Assembly: GCF_024609325.1 (NCBI RefSeq)
Contig: NZ_JANHMQ010000005.1
Location: forward strand, 1-64,000
Length of the DNA: 64,000 nucleotides
Source: Geothrix fuzhouensis
Lineage (GTDB): Bacteria > Acidobacteriota > Holophagae > Holophagales > Holophagaceae
Direction: 5' to 3'
This document shows, piece after piece, positions 50,234-61,987 of the stretch. A program made the translations under genes and the position numbers. The notes beneath the pieces were generated by a model that saw only the letters and a list, made by a program, of their open reading frames with translations, did not search any database and was not told where the DNA came from. Position 1 is the first letter of the stretch; each line of letters starts with the position of its first letter.

Positions 50234-51112
50234 TCAGATGGTCACGCCGAAGCGCGAGGCGAGATCCAGGTACCGGGCCCGGATGCCTTCGATGATCGCA
50301 GGAGGCAGGTGCGGCGCGGGTGGTTGCTTGTCCCAGCCCGGCAGGGTCTCGAGGTAGTCGCGCAGGAACTGCTTGTCCAGGCTCGGCGGATTCTTCCCCG
50401 GCGCCCAGCTGTCCGCCAACCAATAGCGGCTGCTGTCCGGCGTGAGGGCCTCGTCGATGAGGATCAGTTCGCCCGCGTCGCTCAGCCCGAATTCGAACTT
50501 GGTGTCCGCCAGCAGGATCCCCCGCTGGGCCGCCAGTTCCGCGCCGCGACGATAGAGGGCGAGGCTCAGGTCCCGCAGCCGAACCGCCAAGTCCGCACCC
50601 ACGATCTCGGCCATCTGCTCGAAGCTGATGTTCTCGTCGTGGCCTTCCTCTGCCTTGGTGGCGGGCGTGAAGATGGGCTCCGGTAGCCGGTCCGCGAGGC
50701 GCAGGCCCGAAGGCAGCGCCACCCCGCACACGGCCCCGCTGGCCTGGTATTCCTTCCAGCCGCTGCCTGCCAGATAGCCACGCACCACGCATTCCACGGG
50801 CAGGGGTCGGGTCTTCTCCACCACGACCGCGCGGCCATCCAGGGCCTCGCGGTGGGCTTCCAGAACGGCGGGCCAGCCCAGGCTGCCGCGGAAATGGTTC
50901 GGCACCAGATCCTCGGTGGCCGCGAACCAATAGGCGGCTACGGCGGTGAGGATGCGACCCTTGTCGGGAATGCCTTCGGGCATCACGCAATCGAAGGCAC
51001 TGATGCGGTCGGTGGCCACGATGAGCAACTGCTTGCCCAGGTCGTACACATCGCGCACCTTGCCCCGGCGAAAGATGGGAAAGGGGAGATCGGTGCTCAG
51101 CAAGACGGACAT
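50234..51112 (-). CDS. purC: Phosphoribosylaminoimidazole-succinocarboxamide (SAICAR) synthase
   Basis: A 292-residue purine enzyme that joins CAIR and Asp with ATP. GKVRDVYDLG is the ATP site, RISAFDCVMPEGIPDKG and VVRGYLAGSGWKEY are signature stretches, and LADTKFEFG with LIDEALTPDSSRYW lie near the end. The length is that of the longer PurC form. The start at 51112 (MSVLLSTD) has GGGGG upstream; eight extra upstream residues in frame are possible. A single gene, not in a pur operon. Confidence 0.95.
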   Translation of the reverse strand: MSVLLSTDLPFPIFRRGKVRDVYDLGKQLLIVATDRISAFDCVMPEGIPDKGRILTAVAAYWFAATEDLVPNHFRGSLGWPAVLEAHREALDGRAVVVEKTRPLPVECVVRGYLAGSGWKEYQASGAVCGVALPSGLRLADRLPEPIFTPATKAEEGHDENISFEQMAEIVGADLAVRLRDLSLALYRRGAELAAQRGILLADTKFEFGLSDAGELILIDEALTPDSSRYWLADSWAPGKNPPSLDKQFLRDYLETLPGWDKQPPAPHLPPAIIEGIRARYLDLASRFGVTI

Positions 51113-51196
51113 GGGGCCCCCGAAATGAAAACCCATCTTAGCTGTCGGCCGTCACCGGTCGGTCACTGACCTCCGAAAGCCGATCGTTGACAGCTC

Positions 51197-52240
51197 CTAG
51201 ACCAGATCCGGCAACCGCCTGGGCGTCGGGGCGGACCAGTTCAGGCCCCCGGGCAGCAGGGCGTAGCGGTTCATGACGCCTGCCCAGCGCGCCAGCTCAG
51301 ATTCGCGCACCGTGCCGTCGGGCCCCGTGAGGGGCAGGCCCAGGAACTGGATGAAATCCTGGATTTCGGCGCCGGACACGCCCAACAGAGGCGGCAGGGC
51401 CTCCAAGCTGTGGGACCGATCCGCGGCCGGAGGCGCCAACAGGCGGTAGTCGAAGGTCTCTCGCAAGACCGAGGCCGTGGCCGCGGGATCCAGTTCCTGG
51501 GCTGCGTCCAGATGGGGAAAGGGGTTCCCCCCCAGCAGCCCCAGGGCCTGGGCCATGCCGAGGTGGGCCAGCAGGTGGACCGGCTGCGCCTTGAGCACGC
51601 CTTCAAAGGCATCCCTGGCTTCCTGGGCCCGGCCCAGGCGCAGCAGGGCTTCGCCCTGGCGCAGGCGCGCCTCCATCCGACCAGGCTCGGCCTTGGTCCA
51701 GCGCTCCGCGACCGCGGCCATCTCTTCGGCCATGCCCTGGGCGCGGAAGAACCCAGCCAGGTAGGCGAGGCTGGCGACGTCTTTGGGGGCCAGGAGCAGC
51801 AGCCGATCCAGGACTTCGGCCGCACGAAGGCTCTGGCCCTCCTGATCCAGCCGGTTCGCCCAGTCCCGCAGAATCTCCACCTGCCCTGCCACGGGATGGT
51901 TCGGGGTGGAGCGCGCCGCCTCGGCGGGGTGGAGCAGCTGGGTCCTCACCCACAGGTAACGGAGGGCGTTGCGCCCCTCCGGCCCGGCCAGTTCCTCCTC
52001 GATGGCATGGATGACCGTTTTGAGGCCGTGCTCCCATAGCGGTGGCACGGGCATCTGCACATGCGTCCGCAGCTGTCGGCTGAGGGGTTCCAGGGTATTG
52101 CCGCTCCTGCCCAGGTGGAGGTGCAGCCGAATCAGCTCCAGCCCTGGTTCCAAACCGGATTGGAAGGCCACCCGCAGGGCCAGCTCGCCCGTGTCGGGGT
52201 CGAAGCCGTCCAAGATCAGGAAGCGCAGATGGGCCCGCAT
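51197..52240 (-). CDS. TPR-repeat protein
   Basis: A 347-residue cytoplasmic protein with helical repeats of TPR style, clearest at about 140-245 (AAEVLDRLLLLAPKDVASLA, ARLRQGEALLRLGRAQEARD, AFEGVLKAQPVHLLAHLGMA). No signal peptide or enzyme motif. The N-terminal part is not recognised. Divergent from the outer-membrane protein gene at 52333. Confidence 0.65.
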   Translation of the reverse strand: MRAHLRFLILDGFDPDTGELALRVAFQSGLEPGLELIRLHLHLGRSGNTLEPLSRQLRTHVQMPVPPLWEHGLKTVIHAIEEELAGPEGRNALRYLWVRTQLLHPAEAARSTPNHPVAGQVEILRDWANRLDQEGQSLRAAEVLDRLLLLAPKDVASLAYLAGFFRAQGMAEEMAAVAERWTKAEPGRMEARLRQGEALLRLGRAQEARDAFEGVLKAQPVHLLAHLGMAQALGLLGGNPFPHLDAAQELDPAATASVLRETFDYRLLAPPAADRSHSLEALPPLLGVSGAEIQDFIQFLGLPLTGPDGTVRESELARWAGVMNRYALLPGGLNWSAPTPRRLPDLV

Positions 52241-52276
52241 GACCTGAGGTTAGCAAGACCTTGGCAAGGATGGAGA

Positions 52277-52305
52277 TTGACCGTACCCGGGCCAGAGCCG
52301 ATGAT
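52277..52305 (+). promoter_or_regulatory. Candidate promoter of the outer-membrane protein gene
   Basis: TTGACC (52277-52282), a 17-base spacer, then GATGAT (52300-52305), 27 bases before the ATG at 52333. Five and four of six consensus matches. Confidence 0.4.
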
Positions 52306-52332
52306 GCACTATCTGCTGAATTGGAGGACCCC

Positions 52333-52929
52333 ATGCGCAAGAAGCTGCTCGTTCTCTCTGCACTGACCGCGCTGGCCGCCATTCCGGCCTCCGCCGGCGA
52401 GCTGGGCGTGCTGGTGGACAAGCAAGTCGGCAAAGCCCAGGTTGCGTCCTTCGGCACCGGCCAGAAGTACGATGCCGTGAGCCCCACGGGCTTCGCCCTC
52501 CGGGCCGGCTTTGACGTGGTCGACCTCAAAGTGGCCGCCCTCCAGCTGAACGCCACCTGGCACAACAAGACCACCGGCGACCTGACCTACGGCGGCACCA
52601 AGTACGGCGAGCTGGAGAACCAGTACTGGGCAGTGGGCGCCATGGTGAACTGGAAGCTCCTGGTGAACGTGGGCGCTGGCGTGGAATACCGCTCTGAGAA
52701 CCTTACCTGGCGCCCCACCAGCGGTCCCAGTACCGACAGCACTCTGGGGCGTCCCTGGGCCCGCGTGAATGTGGGCTTCAGCATCCCCACCCCCATCGTG
52801 AGCCCCTTCTTCGCCGTGGAAGTGGCCGCGCCCCTTTCCAAGAAGGACACCACCGCCACCTACAAAGACCTCAGCGAGGCCCTGGCCCCCCAGGTGCAGA
52901 TCGGGATCTACGGCGGCATCCGCTTCTAA
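52333..52929 (+). CDS. Small outer-membrane beta-barrel protein A
   Basis: A 198-residue exported protein: signal MRKKLLVLSALTALAAIPASA, then about eight amphipathic strands and a C-terminal Phe (GGIRF), the usual barrel-assembly end. GAGVEYRSENLTW, GRPWARVNVGFSIPTP and FFAVEVAAPL are shared with the next gene, so the two are paralogues. TTGGAGG precedes the ATG. A perfect terminator follows. Size fits OmpW/OmpX-like small barrels; ligand unknown. Confidence 0.78.
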   Translation: MRKKLLVLSALTALAAIPASAGELGVLVDKQVGKAQVASFGTGQKYDAVSPTGFALRAGFDVVDLKVAALQLNATWHNKTTGDLTYGGTKYGELENQYWAVGAMVNWKLLVNVGAGVEYRSENLTWRPTSGPSTDSTLGRPWARVNVGFSIPTPIVSPFFAVEVAAPLSKKDTTATYKDLSEALAPQVQIGIYGGIRF

Positions 52930-52957
52930 GCGCCCGTTGAAAAATCTCCGCTTCACT

Positions 52958-52986
52958 GGGATCCCTTGAACTGGATCCCTTTTTTT
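52958..52986 (+). terminator. Intrinsic terminator
   Basis: GGGATCC, 8-base loop, GGATCCC, then seven T (52980-52986). It ends the first barrel gene, so the paralogue has its own promoter. Confidence 0.88.
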
Positions 52987-53028
52987 GCGGGTCGGAACTG
53001 GATTTCGACGCCCCATTCCAGGAGGATA

Positions 53029-53043
53029 GGGTAAAGTTTACCC
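53029..53043. promoter_or_regulatory. 15-base palindrome upstream of barrel gene B
   Basis: GGGTAAA-G-TTTACCC, a perfect inverted repeat 23 bases before the ATG at 53067. Its position suits an operator near the transcription start. It was not noticed upstream of barrel gene A. Confidence 0.4.
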
Positions 53044-53066
53044 GTCCCGCCCTTTGGAGCCTGCTC

Positions 53067-53642
53067 ATGAAAAAGCTTGTCCTGCCCCTGCTCCTCGTAG
53101 CGCCTCTCGCGGCCCAGAGCTTCGAGTTGGGGCTCAATGTCTCCCGGCAGCAGTACCCCAGCCACACCGAATTGGGCGCGTTCAAGGTCGAGCCCCAGGA
53201 CAAGACGGTGGTGGCTGGCCGCTTCGGCTACGCCATCGTGGACCTGGGCCCGGCCCTCTTCCAAATCACGGCCGCCTACCAGCCCAAGGTGGACACTAAC
53301 GTGAAGGTGAACGGCACGACCTCTCCGACTCAGCTCGGCCAGGAGTACTGGGGCGTGGGCGCCATGTTCAATTTCAAGGCCGTCGTCGCCGTGGGCGCCG
53401 GCGTGGAGTACCGCTCCGAGAAGCTGTCCACGCCCGGAGTCAGCACCACCTACGGCCGCCCTTGGGTGCGCATCAATGCCGGCTATGCCTTCCCGACCCC
53501 TCTGGTGAAGCCCTTCATCGGCATCGAGGTGGCAGCGCCCCTCGTCAAGAAGGATTACAGCGATTCCCTCGGCCAGGAGGACCTGCTCAAAGCCTTCGCA
53601 CCCAAGCTCCAGGTCGGTGTCTACGGCGGCATCCGATTCTAG
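53067..53642 (+). CDS. Small outer-membrane beta-barrel protein B
   Basis: A 191-residue exported paralogue of the preceding gene: signal MKKLVLPLLLVAPLAAQS, strands with GAGVEYRSEKLST, GRPWVRINAGYAFPTP and FIGIEVAAPLVKK, and a C-terminal GGIRF. The conserved half is the C-terminal one; the N-terminal strands and loops differ, as expected for surface loops under selection. It has its own terminator. Confidence 0.78.
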   Translation: MKKLVLPLLLVAPLAAQSFELGLNVSRQQYPSHTELGAFKVEPQDKTVVAGRFGYAIVDLGPALFQITAAYQPKVDTNVKVNGTTSPTQLGQEYWGVGAMFNFKAVVAVGAGVEYRSEKLSTPGVSTTYGRPWVRINAGYAFPTPLVKPFIGIEVAAPLVKKDYSDSLGQEDLLKAFAPKLQVGVYGGIRF

Positions 53643-53661
53643 ACTTCAACTGTCGTGCGTG

Positions 53662-53688
53662 AAAGGGGCGCCCACCGGCGCCCCTTTT
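53662..53688 (+). terminator. Intrinsic terminator
   Basis: AAAGGGGCGC, short loop, GCGCCCCTTTT, 20 bases after the barrel B stop. Confidence 0.85.
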
Positions 53689-53720
53689 CCGTATGATGAA
53701 GGCTCATTTACCGAGGGACA

Positions 53721-54482
53721 ATGGAACTCCGGGTCCTGGGCTGCAGCGGCGGAGAGGCCGAAGGTGAGCGCCTGACGGGGCTCCTCGTGAACGGCTGCGT
53801 GGCCATCGACGCCGGCTCCATCACCGCGGCCCTGACCGTCGAGGAGCAGGTGAGGATCCAGCACGTGTTCCTCAGCCACTCGCACCTGGACCACATCTGC
53901 ACCCTGCCGTTCTTCACCAAGAACATCTTCGGGCACACCCACGAAGCGGTGGAGATCCATGCCCTGCCCGAAACCCTCGACGCCCTGCGCCGCCACCTCT
54001 TCAACGATGAGCTTTGGCCCGACTTCAGCGTGATCCCCAGCCCCAACGATCCCACCATCCGGTACACCGAGATCGAACCCGAGCACACCTACCATGTGTG
54101 CGGCCTGCACATCACACCCATCCGGGTGAACCACCTGGTGCCCTGCGTGGGCTACAAGGTGGACGACGGGAAGGATGCCTTCATCTTCACCAGCGACACC
54201 GCAGAGACTGGCCGCATCTGGGAAGTGGCCAACACCACGCCCAACCTGCGCCTGGTCATCACGGAGGCCAGCTTCCCCAACGAGCAGGCTGGCCTGGCCG
54301 AGGCCTCCAAGCACCTCACCCCCGCCAAACTCGGCGCCGAATTGAAGAAGCTGCATCGCGACGTGCCCGTGCGGGTCTACCACCTCACCCCCGGCGACAA
54401 GGCCACCATGCTGCCGCAACTTCTGGCTCTGGGTGAGCCCCGCATCAGCCTGCTGGCCCAGGATGAGCGGCTCTCCTGGTGA
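53721..54482 (+). CDS. Metallo-beta-lactamase-fold phosphodiesterase (class II cyclic-nucleotide PDE-like)
   Basis: A 253-residue cytoplasmic enzyme. The metal site HSHLDH is at 53-58, with further ligands in TPIRVNHLVP and IFTSDTAETG. The pattern and length match class II cAMP phosphodiesterase-like proteins in the beta-lactamase fold rather than the classical HD or PDEase_I types. Whether the substrate is cAMP, c-di-AMP breakdown product or another phosphodiester is not decided by sequence. It converges on the HPt gene. Confidence 0.75.
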   Translation: MELRVLGCSGGEAEGERLTGLLVNGCVAIDAGSITAALTVEEQVRIQHVFLSHSHLDHICTLPFFTKNIFGHTHEAVEIHALPETLDALRRHLFNDELWPDFSVIPSPNDPTIRYTEIEPEHTYHVCGLHITPIRVNHLVPCVGYKVDDGKDAFIFTSDTAETGRIWEVANTTPNLRLVITEASFPNEQAGLAEASKHLTPAKLGAELKKLHRDVPVRVYHLTPGDKATMLPQLLALGEPRISLLAQDERLSW

Positions 54483-54489
54483 TCCCGCT

Positions 54490-54849
54490 TCAGGCTTCGG
54501 GAAAGGCTGCCTGGAGGGCCGCCAGGGCCTCCTCATAGGCGCCCGGGAAGATCTCCACCAGCTCCTGCGCCCCATTCCAATGGCCTTCCCGAAGTTGGTC
54601 CTCCACCTGGCGGACGCGTTCCGCGAACCGCTGGAGCCCCAAAGTGCCCAGGCCTCCCTTCAGCTGGTGGACCGCTCCGAGGGCCGCCTCCAGGTCCGTG
54701 GCCTCCAGGGCCTTTCGCAAAGCCGCCAGCCGGACAGGAGCATCAGCCTTGAGCAGCGCGATCAACTCCCCCACGAGACCCGATTCCGCCCCCATGTCCA
54801 GGAGAGCCTGGAGGGGTTGAGGATCAAGCACGGGAAGCAGGTTGGCCAA
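54490..54849 (-). CDS. Stand-alone HPt phosphotransfer protein
   Basis: A 119-residue single-domain protein with the HPt core AVHQLKGGLGTLGLQRF; H61 is the phospho-acceptor. The helices before and after fit a four-helix bundle. HPt proteins pass phosphate between hybrid kinases and response regulators; no kinase or receiver gene is present in the window. It is downstream of atpC on the same strand, with about 90 bases between. Confidence 0.82.
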   Translation of the reverse strand: MANLLPVLDPQPLQALLDMGAESGLVGELIALLKADAPVRLAALRKALEATDLEAALGAVHQLKGGLGTLGLQRFAERVRQVEDQLREGHWNGAQELVEIFPGAYEEALAALQAAFPEA

Positions 54850-54938
54850 GGCGACTCCATCGGGCTATGGTGACCCGACCTCATCGGCCCAGGAGAAGGG
54901 GTCCATGAGGTTGGGTAATGAAGGCGATGGTCAGGAGT

Positions 54939-55361
54939 TCAGAATCCGTGGCCTGCGGGATGGCCGGCGGCCTGGAGGCGGATGAGGCTGGCATCGAGGG
55001 CGGCCTGTGCGGAGGTCAGGTCATGCTCGGTGACGGCCTCCTTCAGGAGCTTGAGGGCCCGCTGGCGCTGGGCCTCGACCTGCTCCAGGTCGATCATGTC
55101 CACGGTCTCGCTTTCCCGGGCCAGGATGGTGACCCGGTCGGGACCCACTTCCGCGAAGCCGCCGAAGACCGTCAGCCAGTGCTTCTGGCCATCCTGGACG
55201 TAGTACAGCAGGCCATCGCCCACGGCAGTCATCAGGGGCGTGTGGCCCGGCAGGATGCCGTAGTAGCCGCGAGCGGCTGTGGGGAACTGCACCTCGGAGA
55301 CTTCGGCCGAAAAGACCGGCCGCTCCGGCGTCACCACTTCCAGTTTGATGGATTGAGACAT
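54939..55361 (-). CDS. atpC: ATP synthase epsilon subunit
   Basis: A 140-residue F1 epsilon subunit: N-terminal beta domain (LEVVTPERPVFSAEVSEVQFPT, GILPGHTPLMTAVGDG) and C-terminal helix pair (about 90-135, VEAQRQRALKLLKEAV). It couples gamma rotation to the c ring and can inhibit ATP hydrolysis. Last gene of the F1 series, 62 bases after atpD. Confidence 0.95.
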   Translation of the reverse strand: MSQSIKLEVVTPERPVFSAEVSEVQFPTAARGYYGILPGHTPLMTAVGDGLLYYVQDGQKHWLTVFGGFAEVGPDRVTILARESETVDMIDLEQVEAQRQRALKLLKEAVTEHDLTSAQAALDASLIRLQAAGHPAGHGF

Positions 55362-55423
55362 GGCAGGCTCTTTTCAAGGCTCGGAATCCGCTCGCGCGGA
55401 TTCCGAGTTGGAGAAAGACAGAA

Positions 55424-57786
<2,363 letters not shown>

Positions 57787-57788
57787 GG

Positions 57789-57965
57789 CTAGTTACTCCA
57801 ATCCGAAAGGGGTCGGTAAGGCAAGCTCATGGCCTTGGTGACCTGCTGAGTGATCTTCACCGACCGGATGCGGCGGCGAATATCCACTCCGAAAGCCCAG
57901 AAGGCTTTCGGAGAACGGCTGGGCATCACCCGACCGCTCGATGTGGCTTCCTGGAGACCGGCCAT
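57789..57965 (-). CDS. 58-codon leader frame duplicating the gamma-subunit N-terminus
   Basis: Between the atpA stop and the atpG start lies an open frame beginning MAGLQ, then 22 unrelated residues, then DIRRRIRSVKITQQVTKAM, then 12 unrelated residues and a TAG two bases before the atpG ATG. MAGLQ and the DIRRR...AM block equal residues 1-24 of the gamma subunit with one change (N to I). At DNA level the first half of the shared block differs at many third positions while the second half is identical. The insert contains a 9-bp hairpin (57889-57897 with 57903-57911). It is either a decaying partial duplication or a leader that couples atpA and atpG translation. Confidence 0.6.
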   Translation of the reverse strand: MAGLQEATSSGRVMPSRSPKAFWAFGVDIRRRIRSVKITQQVTKAMSLPYRPLSDWSN

Positions 57966-57969
57966 CGGA

Positions 57970-59574
<1,605 letters not shown>

Positions 59575-60117
59575 TTAAGCGGAGAGAAGCTGAGTCTTGA
59601 GCTGGCGGAGCTGGCCCTGGAGCGAGGCGTCCAGGACTGTGGAGCCCACCTGGACCTTCAGGCCGCCGAGGAGGGCAGAATCCTGGTGCCAGGAGAGGCG
59701 GATGGTCTTTCCCGTGCGGGCCGTGAGCGAAGCCACCAGGGCCGTGGTCTGAGCCTCACTCAGGGGCTGGGCGCTGGCCACCTTGGCTTCGACGATGCCG
59801 GCGCGCTCGTCCACCTGCTCCGCGAAGGTGCGGTGGATGTCGGGCAGCAGGTTCAGGCGGCCGGCCTCGGCCACCACCCGGAAGAAGTGGCGGAGCGTCT
59901 GGCTGACCTTGGCGGTGGCGAGGATGGCTTCGAAGACCTCGGCCTTCTTGGTGGGCAGCACCAGCGGTGAGGCCACCAGCCGGGAGAGGTCGGCGTTGGC
60001 GGCCACGGTGGCGGCCACGGTGTCCAGTTCCTGCTGCAGCTGGGGAACATTGCCCTGCTGATCGCCGATCTGGAGGAGGGCCTTGGCGTAGCGCCGGGCG
60101 GTCAGGCGGTTGCTCAC
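59575..60117 (-). CDS. atpH: ATP synthase delta subunit
   Basis: A 180-residue peripheral-stalk subunit with N-terminal helical domain (ARRYAKALLQIGDQQGNV) and a C-terminal part ending LLGGLKVQVGSTVLDASLQG, typical of delta/OSCP. GTG start overlapping the atpF stop (GTGA), implying coupled translation. Confidence 0.94.
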   Translation of the reverse strand: MSNRLTARRYAKALLQIGDQQGNVPQLQQELDTVAATVAANADLSRLVASPLVLPTKKAEVFEAILATAKVSQTLRHFFRVVAEAGRLNLLPDIHRTFAEQVDERAGIVEAKVASAQPLSEAQTTALVASLTARTGKTIRLSWHQDSALLGGLKVQVGSTVLDASLQGQLRQLKTQLLSA

Positions 60118-60881
60118 TGGACTCCTCCGGTCTGCTGGCCGATCTGCTGGATGGCGCGGTCAAGGGCCTTGGCGGCGTCTGGCCCCTGCATCCTGGATTC
60201 AAGACGCTTCGCAGCGCCTTCGATGGCCAGCTCGGCCACGAGGGCTCGCAGTTCCAGCTCGGCCTGGCGCTTCTGGAAGCCAATCTCAGCCTGAGCCTGG
60301 GCCAGGATCTGGGCAGCTTCGGCCTTGGCAGCCTCCAGCACGCGCTGCTTCTCGGCCTCGGCGTCGGTCTCGGCCTTGGCGAGGATCCCCGCCAGCTCAC
60401 CTTCGAGCCCGGCCATCTTCGTCTCCATCTCCTTCAGCTGGGCTTCGCCCTCGGCCTTGTCCTTCTCCGCCTGGGCGAGCAGGGTCTCCAGCTCCTCCTT
60501 GCGGGACTTGAACATGGCCGACAGCGCGCCCTTCAGGAGGAAGAACAGGGCAGCACCATAGATCGCGAAATTCAGTAGCTGGACCAGAAAGGCCCCGCCC
60601 TTGCCGTAGTCCTTGCCGAAGAGCTTCATGGCGGGGCCGTGATGGGCGCCGCCGTGAGCCTCCTGGCCAGCCGCCTCATGACCTGCGGCCTCGTGGCCGA
60701 CAGCTTCTGTTCCATGGCCTTCTGGGACGTGGCCTTCCGCAGGCTGGGCCTCGTGGCCGACCGTGGGCGGTTCGTGCGGCTCCACCGCTGGAGCGGCATG
60801 GGCGTCATGCGCCTGGGCCGCGAGCCCGAGGGGACTGAGGGCCAGGACGACAGCGAAGGAAATTCGGGTCAGCGTCTTCAT
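60114..60881 (-). CDS. atpF: ATP synthase b subunit with His-rich N-terminal extension
   Basis: A 255-residue stalk subunit, longer than the usual 150-170. The N-terminus is a cleavable-looking signal (MKTLTRISFAVVLALSPLGLAAQA) followed by about 60 residues rich in His, Glu, Ala and Gly (for example GHEAAGHEAAGQEAHGGAHH). One membrane helix follows (FLVQLLNFAIYGAALFFLL, about 98-117), then a long coiled coil (about 125-225). The extension would lie on the periplasmic side and could bind metal ions; that is inference. Confidence 0.9.
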   Translation of the reverse strand: MKTLTRISFAVVLALSPLGLAAQAHDAHAAPAVEPHEPPTVGHEAQPAEGHVPEGHGTEAVGHEAAGHEAAGQEAHGGAHHGPAMKLFGKDYGKGGAFLVQLLNFAIYGAALFFLLKGALSAMFKSRKEELETLLAQAEKDKAEGEAQLKEMETKMAGLEGELAGILAKAETDAEAEKQRVLEAAKAEAAQILAQAQAEIGFQKRQAELELRALVAELAIEGAAKRLESRMQGPDAAKALDRAIQQIGQQTGGVQ

Positions 60882-60884
60882 GGT

Positions 60885-61397
60885 TCAGGCCTGCTTCAGA
60901 AGGGTCTGGGCCATGGCTTCGGACAGGGCGTCCACCTGAGCCAGCAAGTTCTGCCGAGCCTCCGCCTGCTGAGCCTTCAGGGAGGCCACCGCAGCCAGGC
61001 GCTCGGCCTGGGCCTTGGTGCGAGCCTCGTCCAGAAGTTGCTGTTTCGCCTTGCCCGCGGCATCCGCCAACGCCTTGCGGCGGGCGAAGGCCTGGGCGCG
61101 GAGATCCTTCAGCCGGCCCTGGTAGTCCTTCTGGCGGGCGTCCACCTGGGCCACGGCCTGGGCCTTGGCATCCCCGCCGGCGTTCAGGTCGCGCTCCCGG
61201 TCATCCATGACCTGAGTGATGGGCTTGAAGAACACCACCCGGAGGTAGAGGTAGAGCACCACGAGCAAGACGATCACGAACAGGATGGCCGGCAGGTCGG
61301 GGCGCATGGGGTCCGGCATCTGAGCCAGGATGCGCGCGACGGGGCCGTCCCCTTCCGGTGATCGAAGCGTCAGATTCGCCAGTTCCAGCAGCGCCAC
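60885..61397 (-). CDS. ATP synthase b' (second b-type) subunit
   Basis: A 170-residue stalk subunit with one membrane helix (LPAILFVIVLLVVLYLYLRV) and an Ala/Gln/Lys-rich coiled coil. The start is taken as GTG at 61397, nine bases after GGAGG; the upstream frame is Arg/Pro-rich and not credible. Two different b subunits form a heterodimeric stalk, as in photosynthetic bacteria and several other phyla. First gene of the series; atpB (a) and atpE (c) are not in the window. Confidence 0.85.
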   Translation of the reverse strand: MALLELANLTLRSPEGDGPVARILAQMPDPMRPDLPAILFVIVLLVVLYLYLRVVFFKPITQVMDDRERDLNAGGDAKAQAVAQVDARQKDYQGRLKDLRAQAFARRKALADAAGKAKQQLLDEARTKAQAERLAAVASLKAQQAEARQNLLAQVDALSEAMAQTLLKQA

Positions 61398-61503
61398 AGG
61401 CCACCCTCCAGAAACGTCCCAAGGCCACGGCCGAAGGGATCGGCCAGGGTCACACCGACACCAGCGAAAGGTCCGCGGGAACCTCTGGCACGGAAGTCTG
61501 GAA

Positions 61504-61532
61504 ACCTTACCAGATCTGACGGAAACCCTCAA
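61504..61532 (-). promoter_or_regulatory. Candidate promoter of the ATP synthase cluster
   Basis: On the minus strand TTGAGG (61532-61527), a 17-base spacer, then TAAGGT (61509-61504), about 107 bases upstream of the b' start. Modest consensus match. Confidence 0.3.
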
Positions 61533-61592
61533 CGCAGACCTTTGGCCTTGACCCTTCCCTCCTCCCGTGTGAGGATCGTGATTCGGCGATTC

Positions 61593-61668
61593 GGGCGATT
61601 AGCTCAGTCGGTAGAGCGGCTGCCTTACACGCAGCATGTCGGCGGTTCGAGCCCGTCATCGCCCACCA
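61593..61668 (+). tRNA. tRNA-Val (anticodon TAC)
   Basis: The acceptor GGGCGAT pairs with ATCGCCC, then A and encoded CCA. The anticodon arm GCTGC-CTTACAC-GCAGC gives TAC (codon GTA). The T arm contains GGTTCGAGCCC. 29 bases before tRNA-Asp. Confidence 0.94.
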
Positions 61669-61697
61669 GCCAGCCTGGTGAAAAGCAGGAAAAGCAA

Positions 61698-61774
61698 GGG
61701 GTTGTAGCTCAGTCGGTTAGAGTGCCGGCCTGTCACGCCGGAGGTCGCGGGTTCGAGCCCCGTCAGCCCCGCCA
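61698..61774 (+). tRNA. tRNA-Asp (anticodon GTC)
   Basis: The acceptor GGGGTTG pairs with CAGCCCC (one wobble), then G and encoded CCA. The anticodon arm CCGGC-CTGTCAC-GCCGG gives GTC. Its 3' 26 bases (61747-61772) occur again in inverted orientation 45 bases downstream. Confidence 0.94.
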
Positions 61775-61813
61775 GAACGAAAAAGGGTCCCACGCGGGAC
61801 CCTTTTTCGTTCT
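61774..61813. terminator. Long bidirectional hairpin after tRNA-Asp
   Basis: A perfect 18-bp stem (61774-61791 with 61796-61813) with four-base loop ACGC; the stem includes AAAAA/TTTTT, so it can end transcription in both directions. The first base overlaps the tRNA CCA. Confidence 0.85.
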
Positions 61814-61818
61814 GAAGC

Positions 61819-61987
61819 GCGGGGCTGACGGGGCTCGAACCCGCCCCGGCCGCGCATGCGCGGCCAGGATCCAGCGTCGAGTGCGGAGACGGCAGCGTCA
61901 GCGGAGGCCCTCCAGTGGAGGGCCGAAGTAGCTGCGGGCTACGCGGGGGACGCAAGCCCGCAGGGCGCAGCGGATCCGTTCGAGCCC
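61819..61987. repeat. tRNA-Asp tail element
   Basis: It starts with a 26-base perfect inverted copy of the tRNA-Asp 3' end (61819-61844), continues with a chain of hairpins (GGCCGCGC with GCGCGGCC, GGCCCTCCAGTGGAGGGCC, GCGGGCT with AGCCCGC) and ends with GTTCGAGCCC (61978-61987), a direct match to the tRNA T arm. This order is the same as in the tRNA-Glu array although the inner sequence differs. No protein is encoded. Confidence 0.75.
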
